A stretch of DNA of 64,000 nucleotides from Nitrospirota bacterium (GTDB lineage Bacteria; Nitrospirota; Nitrospiria; Nitrospirales; Nitrospiraceae). Within the stretch, counting starts at the first letter, position 1, and each line of letters starts with the position of its first letter. Shown in pieces: positions 37,912 to 46,492 of the stretch. Below the pieces are notes generated by a model. The model had not been told where the DNA came from and did not search any database. It was given only the letters and a program-made list of their open reading frames with translations. The translations under genes were made by a program, and so were the position numbers. The stretch spans positions 372,001 to 436,000 of the forward strand of contig JBFMAX010000001.1 of the NCBI GenBank assembly GCA_040755395.1, in the 5' to 3' direction.

Positions 37912-39903
37912 TTAACAACATCCGTTGATTGGAAACTGCGCCCCGCCGCATGCCGTCGGATGCGCCCGCGCGGCTGACCCGCCGCCGATGACGACCACCT
38001 CACTGCTCGTGAAGGGCCGTTTCAAGACCAGATACCCGTACCACTGCGTCGCGCTGTCCGTTAACACAATCATCGCCAACAGCGCCACGGTCGCGACCAG
38101 CGCGGCATCGAGATACAACGCGAACGCCTGTCCCGCCGCGCTCACTGCGGCCGCTTTCCCCAGAAACAGGCCGAACATTTCATAACAGCCGGTCAGCGTG
38201 ATGGCGCCGACAAAGACCATCGGAATCGAGGTCACCCATAGGAAGCGCCACTTCCGCATCTTGATCAACACCGTCGTTCCGATGCACAGCGCCAAGGTCC
38301 CCAGCAACTGATTCGCCGCACCGAACATCGGCCAGATCGTCGAGATGCTGCCGGTGCCGATGAGATACCCCCAGGCCGCCACGACCGCGGCGCTGCTGGC
38401 GATCACCCCCGGCCACCAGCCAATGTGACGCAACGGCGCGTAGAAGCGTCCGCCCAACTCTTGGATCAGATACCGCGCCACCCGCGTGCCGGTGTCGATC
38501 GTCGTCAGGATGAACAGAGCTTCAAACACCAACGCGAACTGATACCAATACGCCATCAAGCCGGCCATGCCGGGCAAGGCCGCGAAGATGGACGCCATGC
38601 CGACCGCCAAGGACACGGCTCCGCCGGGCCGTCCGGCGACCTCGACTTCGACCATCTGCGAGAGTTCCTGAATGCGCGCGACGGGAAACCCCATCGCGGC
38701 CAGCGCATCCGCGGACAGCGTCGTGTTGATCGCCAGGTAGTCGCCGGGGATCAGCACCGACGCCGCGATCAACGCCATCACGCCGACGAAACTCTCGAGC
38801 AGCATCGCGCCGTACCCCACTGGGGCGTGGGACTCGCGCTCGATCATCTTCGGCGTCGTGCCCGATGAGACCAACGAATGGAAGCCGGAGATCGCCCCGC
38901 AGGCGATCGTGATAAAGAGGAACGGAAACAACGCGCCGGGAATGATCGGCCCGCCGCCGTGAGCGAACGCCGTGACGCGCGGCATCTCGACCGTCGGCGC
39001 CATCATCATCACGCCTAGGCCGAGCAACGCCACGACGCCCAGTTTCATAAACGTCGACAGATACCCCCGGGGCACGAGCAACATCCACCCGGGCAGAACC
39101 GAGGCGAGAAACCCGTAGCCGGCCAACAACCACACCAGCGTGGACCGTTCATATTCGAACCAGTGCGCGACCGGCGACTGCGCCACAACCCGCCCGACGA
39201 TCACCGATACGATCAACAGCGCCACGCCCAGCGCCGACACCTCACCCACCCGGCCGGGGCGGAACCTCTGGAGATAATACCCCATAAGGAAGCCGATCGG
39301 GATCGTCATCGCGATGGTGAAGGTCCCCCACCCATTGCGATACAAGGCGTTCACGACCGCGAATCCGAGACCCGCCAACGCCACGACGACGATAAACAGC
39401 ACGGCCACCGCCGTCGCCGTGCCGGTGACGGCCCCCAATTCGTCGCGCGCGATCTCCGGCAGCGAGCGGCCGTTCCGCCGCATCGAGGCGACCAGAATGA
39501 TGAAGTCCTGCACCGCGCCGGCCAGCACGGCGCCGATCACCAGCCAGAGAAATCCGGGCAGAAAACCGAACTGCGCCGCGAGCACCGGTCCCAGCAGCGG
39601 CCCCGCTCCGGCGATCGCCGCGAAATGATGGCCGAACAGGATGTACTTGTTGGTGGGATGAAAGTTGACGCCGTCGTTCAATCGATGCGCCGGGGTGATG
39701 CGCAAATCATTCAGTTCGACGACCCGGCTCGCGAGCCAGCGGCCGTAAAACCGAAACGCCAGCACATAGAAGCAGGCGGCCGCGACAACCAGCCAGAGCC
39801 CGTTCACCTTTTCGCCGGGGTTGACGATGCCGGCGACAAAGCCGAACGCGGCGGCGCATATCACCGCCGTCAAAGCCCAGACGAGCGTCCTCAGAGCCTT
39901 CAT
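37912..39903 (-). CDS. cstA: Carbon starvation protein CstA
   Basis: Large inner-membrane transporter (about 16 or more helices) of the CstA/BtsT family, which takes up pyruvate or peptides. The diagnostic block FGHHFAAIAGAGPLLGPVLAAQFG and the DFIILVASMRRNGRSL segment are present. The ATG at 39903 gives 663 residues; the longer frame upstream is not conserved. A promoter whose -10 box lies 7 bases before the ATG suggests a leaderless transcript. Confidence 0.93.
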   Translation of the reverse strand: MKALRTLVWALTAVICAAAFGFVAGIVNPGEKVNGLWLVVAAACFYVLAFRFYGRWLASRVVELNDLRITPAHRLNDGVNFHPTNKYILFGHHFAAIAGAGPLLGPVLAAQFGFLPGFLWLVIGAVLAGAVQDFIILVASMRRNGRSLPEIARDELGAVTGTATAVAVLFIVVVALAGLGFAVVNALYRNGWGTFTIAMTIPIGFLMGYYLQRFRPGRVGEVSALGVALLIVSVIVGRVVAQSPVAHWFEYERSTLVWLLAGYGFLASVLPGWMLLVPRGYLSTFMKLGVVALLGLGVMMMAPTVEMPRVTAFAHGGGPIIPGALFPFLFITIACGAISGFHSLVSSGTTPKMIERESHAPVGYGAMLLESFVGVMALIAASVLIPGDYLAINTTLSADALAAMGFPVARIQELSQMVEVEVAGRPGGAVSLAVGMASIFAALPGMAGLMAYWYQFALVFEALFILTTIDTGTRVARYLIQELGGRFYAPLRHIGWWPGVIASSAAVVAAWGYLIGTGSISTIWPMFGAANQLLGTLALCIGTTVLIKMRKWRFLWVTSIPMVFVGAITLTGCYEMFGLFLGKAAAVSAAGQAFALYLDAALVATVALLAMIVLTDSATQWYGYLVLKRPFTSSEVVVIGGGSAARAHPTACGGAQFPINGCC

Positions 39904-39910
39904 GCGACGT

Positions 39911-39938
39911 ATCCTAACAAGGCGTCGAACACCTGTAA
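39911..39938 (-). promoter_or_regulatory. Promoter of cstA, probably leaderless
   Basis: Minus strand: -35 TTACAG (39933-39938), 16-bp spacer, -10 TAGGAT (39911-39916). Only 7 bases separate the -10 box from the cstA ATG, and no ribosome binding site fits between them. Confidence 0.5.
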
Positions 39939-40035
39939 ACGGGGACAGGAGACATGAGGAAGGAAAGAATGGCGGCGGTGCAACGAAACGGAGTCGGATC
40001 AGTGGCTTCCGCGCCCGCACATCCAGCGCGCGGAG

Positions 40036-41031
40036 TTATGACCGGATCGGTGCCGGCTCCTTCCGATATCCTAATGCAGCGAGACACAACAACCCGATCG
40101 CAATCCACACCAACTCCCGAAATCGCCGCAACAGGGCGAAGGTCATGCCGGTCACTTCGTCGTATCCGAAGGCGGTGAGGAGCAGCAGGTTGCCGCCGTC
40201 CTGGGCGCCCAGGCTGCCGGGGATGAAGAACGTCCCGCCTTTGATGAAGACGGAGAGCGCGCCGATGGAGACGGCCGAGAGAAGCTCCGCCGGCCCGCCC
40301 AGATAGTCAATCATGACGTACACCTCCAACGCCTCGGCGAGCCACCCCAGGAAGAACATGCCCGTCGAGGAATAGAACCCGCGCCGGTTGTGGGAATAGA
40401 ATTCGAGGATCGTCCTGTCCAGGGACCGCAGCTTGTCCTCACGCGCTTCAAGATAGGCGATGCTGACGCCGGCCTTCCGCAGCATCGTCAGCAGCCACGT
40501 AAAGACGCCCCGGCGTTGTACGACGATGAACGCCGCCGCGCCGAACGCGAGCAGGCCGACGCTCACGAAAGCCGCCAGCACGGTTTGCCCGGACGAACTC
40601 GACCCGTCGAGCAGCCAGAACGCGAGCGCCACGCCGAGGAGAATGAACAGCACCTGCGCGATCGTCATCGTGGTCTTGGCGATCACGACCGACGCAAGCC
40701 CCTCCACCATCGAGACTCGATACCGCTTGAGGAAATACGCCTTGAGCGGCTCGCCGCCGACGTAGGCCGTCGGGGTGGTCATGTTCACGACCTCGCCGGC
40801 CGTCCGGATCGCCAGCAATCGCCAGAACGGCACGGCAACCGCACGGGACCCGAGCGTCAGGCGCCAGCCATACGCTTCGAGTACATACATCAACACTGAA
40901 GGAAGGAGCATGACGAGCAAGGCGCCGGGACCGAGCTGGGCCGCCGCGTTGTAGATTCGAGCAGGCCCGATATGCCACACGAGCGCAACGAGCGCGAGGA
41001 GACCGAGGAGCAGGAGGAAGAGTTTAACCAC
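40036..41031 (-). CDS. HpnL-like/lysylphosphatidylglycerol synthase TM-domain protein
   Basis: Integral membrane protein of the LPG-synthase transmembrane family (about seven helices, 331 residues). The block AGEVVNMTTPTAYVGGEPLKAYFL is shared with the hopanoid-associated HpnL proteins, and GGTFFIPGSLGAQDGGNLLL is typical of the family. Family members often flip or transfer lipid-linked groups. It overlaps the upstream CDP-alcohol phosphatidyltransferase gene by 8 bases, so it likely acts on that enzyme's lipid product. Flippase role is inferred. Confidence 0.8.
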   Translation of the reverse strand: MVKLFLLLLGLLALVALVWHIGPARIYNAAAQLGPGALLVMLLPSVLMYVLEAYGWRLTLGSRAVAVPFWRLLAIRTAGEVVNMTTPTAYVGGEPLKAYFLKRYRVSMVEGLASVVIAKTTMTIAQVLFILLGVALAFWLLDGSSSSGQTVLAAFVSVGLLAFGAAAFIVVQRRGVFTWLLTMLRKAGVSIAYLEAREDKLRSLDRTILEFYSHNRRGFYSSTGMFFLGWLAEALEVYVMIDYLGGPAELLSAVSIGALSVFIKGGTFFIPGSLGAQDGGNLLLLTAFGYDEVTGMTFALLRRFRELVWIAIGLLCLAALGYRKEPAPIRS

Positions 41032-42493
41032 GCGAGCCCAGCGAAGGGCGGATGACCCACGCCATGATCATCCAGAACACCGTCGACCCGATCGCCGCCA
41101 GCCACAAGAACCAGTCAAGCTTGCCGATCAGCGCAAAGAGCAGCACGACCACCGAGAAATCGCGGCTGGCCACGTTCTTGAGCATGAAGTCCGACCAGGC
41201 CGCTTGGACGGGATTGTTCCAACCGCGCGTCGAACGGATCTTCTGCGCGCGGCTCACGAGCCAGAACGAGCAGGCGTTCCCCAGCACCGCGGCGGCGCCC
41301 AAGACCAAGGGGATCCACGCGCCGTCGCTTCCGCCGTGTTGGGTATACGCACCCCAGGCGATGCCGGCGAAGATCGCCATGTGGACGACGTTGTCGGCCG
41401 CGATGTCCAGCCAGGCGCCGAACGGCGACTCGGCGAAGGTCAGCCGAGCCACTTCGCCGTCGCAGCAATCGATGACCGCGGCCAGTTGGAAGAGCAGCGC
41501 GGCGATCACGCCGGCCGCGTAGCCGCCGACGGCGAAACACGCCGCCGCCGCCAGCCCGATGACCGTGGAGACGATCGTGACGGCGTTGGGGGAGAGCCGC
41601 AGCGCGAGAAACAGCTTGGTGAAGAGCTTCGAGACCTTCCGGTTGAAGTAGCGATCAACGAAGCCTTCGAATTCGCCCGTCAAGGAGCTGAAGAGGGTCT
41701 GCTCGGCCGCTTTCACGCCGGACGCATCTCGCACATCCTGATACCACTGCCCGGGACCCGCTTGAGCGGGCATGACTCTGACCCGGCCGTCGAGGGCGGC
41801 CTGCTCCAGAATACGCCTGATCGGATGGGGCGTGGACGGTCTCGAGACGGCCGCCTGACTCGAGCGGGAACTCGACGACAGACTCGGCTGGAGCGCGGTG
41901 CCGAGCAGGCCGGCCGGCAAAACCAGGAGATCGGCTGCGACGCAACTTTCGGTCGGTTCATCGGGGGCAGCCAGCGCGACCAAGCGATCCGCTTCATATC
42001 GGACGGGAGGGTTGCCGGGGCTCCCCCGTCGCCACGAGCCTTCGGCGTCGAGAACGACCAGCGTGACCTCCCCGTCCTGCAGCCTCTCGCGCAGCCGTTC
42101 GATCAGTCCTTTGGAAAAGACCGCCTGCGTGCTCGCAATCAGGCAAAACCCTTTGACGTCCTCGGCCAGCGCCTCCCAGGTTCGCGGATCGTCGGGCGGA
42201 AACTCGCGCACCGGCCGCCACCGCACCGGAACGGTCACCGCCGGGCCCCGACGTAACGCCCGCTTGAGCGCCTCCTCTTCGCGGCCGGCAAGGACGATCA
42301 GTTGATTCACCCCCGCACGCTCAAGCGTCAAGACCGCGCGCTGAAACAGCGTGAGTCCTCCGACCTTGGTCAGCGGACCGATGCCCTCGGACAGGCCCCG
42401 TTTCCCATCGGCGAACACGCCCGCCGTGGTCACCAGAATCGCCGTCGTCAGCCCCTGCACGTCCGTTCGCTTCTGAACTGCGCTTTCACCCAT
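41024..42493 (-). CDS. Nucleotidyltransferase-like/CDP-alcohol phosphatidyltransferase fusion
   Basis: Two domains. Residues 15-260 resemble a sugar/choline nucleotidyltransferase but the usual GxGxR loop is degenerate (VTTAGVFADGKRG, then PLTKVGG), so activity there is doubtful. Residues 275-485 are a membrane CDP-alcohol phosphatidyltransferase with five to six helices and intact motif DCCDGEVARL ... GAWLDIAAD. The layout is like the inositol-phosphate cytidylyltransferase/DIPP synthase fusions. In this operon a role in transferring a CMP-activated head group (CMP-aminoethylphosphonate?) to lipid is inferred. It follows a cytidylyltransferase after a heptamer array. 489 residues. Confidence 0.82.
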   Translation of the reverse strand: MGESAVQKRTDVQGLTTAILVTTAGVFADGKRGLSEGIGPLTKVGGLTLFQRAVLTLERAGVNQLIVLAGREEEALKRALRRGPAVTVPVRWRPVREFPPDDPRTWEALAEDVKGFCLIASTQAVFSKGLIERLRERLQDGEVTLVVLDAEGSWRRGSPGNPPVRYEADRLVALAAPDEPTESCVAADLLVLPAGLLGTALQPSLSSSSRSSQAAVSRPSTPHPIRRILEQAALDGRVRVMPAQAGPGQWYQDVRDASGVKAAEQTLFSSLTGEFEGFVDRYFNRKVSKLFTKLFLALRLSPNAVTIVSTVIGLAAAACFAVGGYAAGVIAALLFQLAAVIDCCDGEVARLTFAESPFGAWLDIAADNVVHMAIFAGIAWGAYTQHGGSDGAWIPLVLGAAAVLGNACSFWLVSRAQKIRSTRGWNNPVQAAWSDFMLKNVASRDFSVVVLLFALIGKLDWFLWLAAIGSTVFWMIMAWVIRPSLGSRG

Positions 42494-42526
42494 ACGAGAA
42501 GCCGTCCAGGATCAACAGGTAAAAAC

Positions 42527-42615
42527 CGTCATTGGTCAAGGGTCACTGGTTGGTGATCGGGCATGGGCGGCGGGCCTTTCTTTTCTCCATAGACTATTGA
42601 CCAATGACCATTGGC
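42527..42615. repeat. Heptamer inverted array, GTCATTG class
   Basis: The left arm reads GTCATTG, GTCAAGG, GTCACTG, GTTGGTG (42527-42561). The right arm reads GACTATT, GACCAAT, GACCATT (42590-42615). It lies inside the candidate phosphonate operon. Confidence 0.75.
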
Positions 42616-42626
42616 TTTCTTGGACC

Positions 42627-43349
42627 TTATTCCAGCATCGGCAAGATGTCCCGTTCCGCCCGCACGACATCTTCCGGGAAATCGATCTCGGTCCAAGGCA
42701 GACCGCCGATTTTCTCGTGCCCCACCTTCACGTCCTGAAAGAATTGCAGCAGGCCGTCTTCGTACTCCATGTCCCACAGGTCGCGATCCACATAACCCTT
42801 GAGCGAGTTCACCAAGTGTTGCGCGTCGCCGTGTCGGACTTTCAGGAACCCCACGCCCTCCCCCGCGTAATCGTACTGCGACGGCATCTTCTTGGTCAGC
42901 GCGATCACCCGCCCGCCGCGCACCACGACCATGCATTCCTCTCCCTGCTGCTTGACCGTCTCGTCCATCAGCAACGCGTTGGGCCACGGCGAGTGGACCA
43001 GCCGGCGGAGGATCTCCCGATGAAACAGCACGTCCGCATCCATGATGAGCGCGTCGTCGTCCAGTTCCGTCCGGGCCAGCCACAGAGACGAGATGCTGCC
43101 GCGGTGATACTGCTCGTTGACGAGGTAGGTAACGGCCACGCCGCAACAGGTCGATCCCGCCACGGCCCGGATCATCTCCCGCTTATACCCGACGACGATC
43201 GTCGCTCGCCTGACGCCCAAGCCCGCCAACGTGTCCAGGTACCGAAGAAGGAGCGCGCGTCCGCCGAATTCGATGAGGCACTTCGGACGATGCTGCGTAA
43301 TGGTCCAGAGCCGCTTGCCGACTCCGGCCGCGAGGATGACGGCTTTCAT
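42627..43349 (-). CDS. LicC/PntC-like phosphocholine/aminoethylphosphonate cytidylyltransferase
   Basis: NTP transferase of 240 residues with an intact GxGKR loop (ILAAGVGKRLW) and PKCL, metal-binding Asp pair MDADVLF and the family-specific WTEIDFPEDVVRAE near the end. This resembles LicC-type cytidylyltransferases. In Treponema, PntC is such a domain fused to an aminoethylphosphonate transaminase; here the same two functions are adjacent genes sharing an ATGA overlap (43346-43349). Likely activity: CTP plus aminoethylphosphonate to CMP-aminoethylphosphonate. The substrate is inferred from context. Confidence 0.8.
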   Translation of the reverse strand: MKAVILAAGVGKRLWTITQHRPKCLIEFGGRALLLRYLDTLAGLGVRRATIVVGYKREMIRAVAGSTCCGVAVTYLVNEQYHRGSISSLWLARTELDDDALIMDADVLFHREILRRLVHSPWPNALLMDETVKQQGEECMVVVRGGRVIALTKKMPSQYDYAGEGVGFLKVRHGDAQHLVNSLKGYVDRDLWDMEYEDGLLQFFQDVKVGHEKIGGLPWTEIDFPEDVVRAERDILPMLE

Positions 43350-44440
43350 GTGCGGACGGCCGCGCTCTCCAGAACGCGCTCGAAGGCTTGGAGAAACCCT
43401 TCGATCTGCTGAGGCGTCAGGGCGCCCATGTTCGCGACGCGGAAAATCTTGCTTTCCAGCTGCCCCTGACCGGCGTAAATCACGTAGCCTTGCTCTTTCA
43501 GCCGATCGTGCAGAGTCTGATAGGCCAAGCCGGCGGGGAGATAGTAGGACGTGATCGTGTTGGATTGCAGCTCCGGCGCGAGAACCGGCTTGATCCCCAG
43601 GGCGCTCATCCGCCGGCGGATGAGCGCCGCGGCTTTTCCGTAACGTTGAATCCGGTTCGCGACCCCTTCTTCCAGCAGTTCATTCAACGCCTCGTCGAAG
43701 GCGTAATACAACTGGACCGCCGGCGTGAAGGGAATGGCTTCTTGACCGTCTTCGTCGAAATAATGAATGAGATGCAGGTACCAGGATCGCTTCGGATAGC
43801 TCTTCAACCGCTCCATGAATCCCCGGCGGACCAAGACGAAGGACACCCCGGGGAACCCCTGGATGCATTTCCCCGCTGTCCCCGCCACCATATAGATATG
43901 TGACCCGGCGATATCCAGCGGCTCGCCCGCCAGGCCGCTCACGGAATCAAGAATGAAGACACGATTCTGGCTGTCCACCACGTCCGCGATCTCTTTGACC
44001 GGGTTGATCAAGCCGGTCGTCGTCTCGTGGTGCACCATGGCGACCGCGTGCACCTCGGGATGCTGCCGGAGCGCCAGCCGGAGCTTTTCCGGATCGGGCC
44101 GCATCCCCCACTCCAGCTTAAACTCGGAGACACCGAGGCGGTGGAGGCCGACCATGTTGGAAATCCGCTCCCCGTAGACCCCGTTGTTGATGACGAGGAC
44201 TCGCTTCCCGTGCGGAATCGAGGACAGGACCGCCGACTCGACCGCGGCGGTGCCCGATCCGGTCAGGACGATCGCCGCATATTCGGATTCGGCGCCCGGC
44301 ACGAACGCCTTGAGGAGCTTGTGGCGGATGCCGCGCAGCAGCTCCACGAACTCGGACTCGCGATGGCAGATATCCGGGCGGTGCAGCGCCTGCCGCACGC
44401 GCTCGGACACGTTGACGGGACCGGGATTCAGCAAAATCAC
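43346..44440 (-). CDS. 2-aminoethylphosphonate-pyruvate transaminase-like (PhnW type)
   Basis: Class V PLP aminotransferase, 364 residues. PLP lysine is Lys191 in TAGKCIQGFPGVSFVL, closely matching the KCIQGVPG of PhnW; the PLP-binding Asp is in FILDSVSGLAG (Asp165). GSGTAAVESAVLS and LLNPGPVNVSERV also fit. In a biosynthetic cluster it would run from phosphonoacetaldehyde plus alanine (or another donor) to 2-aminoethylphosphonate. It lies between the decarboxylase and the cytidylyltransferase genes. Alternatively it could act on sulfoacetaldehyde. Confidence 0.85.
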   Translation of the reverse strand: MILLNPGPVNVSERVRQALHRPDICHRESEFVELLRGIRHKLLKAFVPGAESEYAAIVLTGSGTAAVESAVLSSIPHGKRVLVINNGVYGERISNMVGLHRLGVSEFKLEWGMRPDPEKLRLALRQHPEVHAVAMVHHETTTGLINPVKEIADVVDSQNRVFILDSVSGLAGEPLDIAGSHIYMVAGTAGKCIQGFPGVSFVLVRRGFMERLKSYPKRSWYLHLIHYFDEDGQEAIPFTPAVQLYYAFDEALNELLEEGVANRIQRYGKAAALIRRRMSALGIKPVLAPELQSNTITSYYLPAGLAYQTLHDRLKEQGYVIYAGQGQLESKIFRVANMGALTPQQIEGFLQAFERVLESAAVRT

Positions 44441-44449
44441 TGCGAACCT

Positions 44450-44552
44450 CCGTCAAATGTCATTGGTCAACCGTCAAGCGTGCCACGAGAGCCATGCCCA
44501 AACCTGTTGACCGCGCTTCACCCTTGACGAATGACCATCGACGTATGACGTC
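44450..44552. repeat. Heptamer inverted array between transaminase and decarboxylase
   Basis: The left arm reads GTCAAAT, GTCATTG, GTCAACC, GTCAAGC. The right arm reads TTGACGA, ATGACCA, TCGACGT, ATGACGT. Same class as 42527-42615. Confidence 0.7.
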
Positions 44553-45171
44553 ATTCTATCGCTTTCATAAACCGCCTGGTGATCTCCGGCGGCTCCAGCA
44601 TCACCCGGCCCGCGTCCTCCGCCAGCTCGTTGACCTTCACGAGCAGAAAACTCGGGCCGTCTTTCCCGAGCATGTCCTTGAACTCGTACACGAGATCTTC
44701 GCGTTCGCGCACCCGTTCGACGTTCACATACCCGGCGGCTTTGGCCACCAGGTCCAGCCGCACGACGTTCGAGATCGTCGGCTGGTTGCCCGTGCTGCCG
44801 TACACTTCGTTGTCGAAGACGACATGGATAAAGTTCTTGGGCCGCAACGCGGCGACCGTCGCCAACGTGCCCATGCCCATCAGGACATTCCCGTCGCCGT
44901 CGAAAATCACGACCTGTTTGTTCGGTTTCGCCAAGGCCACGCCCAATCCGATGGCCGGCGCCACTCCCATCGATCCGATCATATAGAAATGAGTCGGACG
45001 ATCGGCGATCTTGAACGCCTCGCGTGACGGAAATCCGTTGCAAATAATCACCGGCTGGTCGGTGAGCAACTCCAACACCGCCGCGATCGCCTGGGCCCGG
45101 CTGATCAACGTCCCCTGTTCAGGCCTCATTGTCAGCTTGTTCCCCCGACCGTCGCGCAACTGGAGCGCCAC
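44551..45171 (-). CDS. Phosphonopyruvate/sulfopyruvate decarboxylase, beta (TPP-binding) subunit
   Basis: C-terminal half of a TPP enzyme. The TPP-diphosphate motif runs from FDGDGNVLMGMGTLATVA to HVVFDNEVYGSTG (GDG ... N). 206 residues from a GTG start; an internal ATG at 45129 is possible. Usual phosphonopyruvate decarboxylase is one chain of about 380 residues; a split into two subunits is typical of sulfopyruvate decarboxylase ComDE. Context with the mutase argues for phosphonopyruvate. 46 bases after the alpha subunit. Confidence 0.85.
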   Translation of the reverse strand: MALQLRDGRGNKLTMRPEQGTLISRAQAIAAVLELLTDQPVIICNGFPSREAFKIADRPTHFYMIGSMGVAPAIGLGVALAKPNKQVVIFDGDGNVLMGMGTLATVAALRPKNFIHVVFDNEVYGSTGNQPTISNVVRLDLVAKAAGYVNVERVREREDLVYEFKDMLGKDGPSFLLVKVNELAEDAGRVMLEPPEITRRFMKAIE

Positions 45172-45216
45172 CGCATTTCCGGATTCCCGCGCGTCTCGCC
45201 ATTCCAGCCCGTTCTC

Positions 45217-45735
45217 TCACGGCTGCAACCCTTTCACCACTCCCTTCTGGATCAGCAGGGCCACCGGGATACGCCGTTCCATGAAGGTCTCCGCCACCCA
45301 CTTCAGATCATCCATGACCGTCTGTTCCGACAGCGTCCGATGCGGGATCCGCACCGTGTCCAGCAGTTGCGTCATGGTCTGCCCCATGACCAAGTGTTCC
45401 GGCGCGTCTTTCCCTTGGAAGCCCCGCCACGAGACGATCAAGATACAGGGTTGACGGTAGATCAGATTGAGCGACATCAGGGTGTTCAGCGAAGTGCCCA
45501 GCCCGGAGTTCTGCATCAACACGGCCGGAATCCTGCCCGCCATGTAGGCGCCGGCCGCCATCGCGACGGCCTCGTCTTCCCGGACAGCCGGCACATAGAC
45601 GCGCCGCTCCATTAATTCGGCGATGATCCCGCCCAGGATGGAATCCGGCACACCGGTGAAGAAATTGACCCCTCTATCCTGGAGCGCCTGAACGAACGCA
45701 TCGCTTTCAATCACGTCCACGCCACCGGGGTACAA
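45217..45735 (-). CDS. Phosphonopyruvate/sulfopyruvate decarboxylase, alpha subunit
   Basis: N-terminal (PYR) half of a TPP decarboxylase. TPP-activating Glu is in PAVREDEAVAMAAGAYMAG, and LMQNSGLGTSLNTLMSL matches both Ppd and ComD. The WRGFQGKDAPEH segment is closer to ComD-like alpha subunits. 172 residues. The start shown is a TTG; GTG codons slightly downstream are alternatives, and no good ribosome binding site decides. First gene of the minus-strand operon behind a near-consensus promoter. Confidence 0.85.
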   Translation of the reverse strand: MYPGGVDVIESDAFVQALQDRGVNFFTGVPDSILGGIIAELMERRVYVPAVREDEAVAMAAGAYMAGRIPAVLMQNSGLGTSLNTLMSLNLIYRQPCILIVSWRGFQGKDAPEHLVMGQTMTQLLDTVRIPHRTLSEQTVMDDLKWVAETFMERRIPVALLIQKGVVKGLQP

Positions 45736-45769
45736 ACCGCATCGTCAACCCGCCCCCAAAGCGGGTCGC

Positions 45770-45798
45770 ATTATAGCCAAGCACCGGAGCATTCTCAA
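45770..45798 (-). promoter_or_regulatory. Strong sigma70 promoter of the decarboxylase/transaminase operon
   Basis: Minus strand: -35 TTGAGA (45793-45798), 17-bp spacer, perfect -10 TATAAT (45770-45775). The leader contains a short stem ACCCGC / GCGGGT (45749-45767). Confidence 0.8.
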
Positions 45799-45809
45799 CC
45801 GAGCGCAGT

Positions 45810-45851
45810 TGCGTTGCCGTCACGACCATGCTAGCGTGCTGCTGCAACGCA
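45810..45851. promoter_or_regulatory. Inverted repeat upstream of the first paralog
   Basis: Perfect 8-bp arms TGCGTTGC (45810-45817) and GCAACGCA (45844-45851) flank 26 bases in the divergent region. Could be an operator or an mRNA stem; no regulator is assigned. Confidence 0.4.
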
Positions 45852-45864
45852 GGAGCGTGGCTGC

Positions 45865-46413
45865 ATGTTCCTGGTCAGACAAGTTCGCGCCAGCGTCGCA
45901 CTGACCTGCAGTCTGATCACCGTCGGATGGCTTATCCCGCAGTTCAGCCTCCTGCCGGCCCGCGCCGTCGTCACGATGGTGAACGACCCCAAAGGCTTTC
46001 ATGACATTCCCTGGGGCCTCCCGCTGGCAAATCTTCCGAACCTCAAGCTGATCCACTCCGGCACGCTGATTCAGGATTACGAACTGAAAGACGGCTCGCC
46101 TACGCTGGGCGACACGCCGGTCGACAGCATGCGATTCTCCGCCGTCGAGGGGAAGTTCGCGCGGGTCATGATCCGCTACCGCGGGCAGAAAACACATGAG
46201 CAAGTGCTGACCTATCTGCAAAACCGCTTCGGCCGAATCGAGCGCATTCCGGGTCAGATGGTGCGCGGCTTGACCCAGCAATACACCTGGCGGGGCACGG
46301 ATACGGAGATCAATCTGACGTATGAGGCGAACGGCGAGCGCGGCTTCGTGTTCTTCGAGAGCCGCACGCTTGCGCCCCGGTTCAACGAAGGGATGTCGGA
46401 GACCGGGGAATGA
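45865..46413 (+). CDS. Secreted IPWG-motif protein, paralog 1
   Basis: Not assigned to a named family. 182 residues with a signal peptide (about 1-33) and one domain of about 145 residues with the blocks NDPKGFHDIPWG, VDSMRFSAVEGKFARV, YLQNRFG, PGQMVRG and FVFFESR. It shares these with the next two genes and is the most diverged of the three. AGGAG precedes the ATG at 11 bases. It is divergent from the decarboxylase operon. Confidence 0.75.
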   Translation: MFLVRQVRASVALTCSLITVGWLIPQFSLLPARAVVTMVNDPKGFHDIPWGLPLANLPNLKLIHSGTLIQDYELKDGSPTLGDTPVDSMRFSAVEGKFARVMIRYRGQKTHEQVLTYLQNRFGRIERIPGQMVRGLTQQYTWRGTDTEINLTYEANGERGFVFFESRTLAPRFNEGMSETGE

Positions 46414-46492
46414 ATTGCCTGACGGCGGAACCGATGCCGGGCTTCTGAAGCCTGTTCCGAAGCGCGGGAAAACCCAACGACAGGGGGCAGAT

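Noticed and set aside
41024-42493. Firm call as DIPP synthase (di-myo-inositol phosphate)
   Set aside because: Same domain layout, but the cytidylyltransferase loop is degenerate and the operon context points to another head group.
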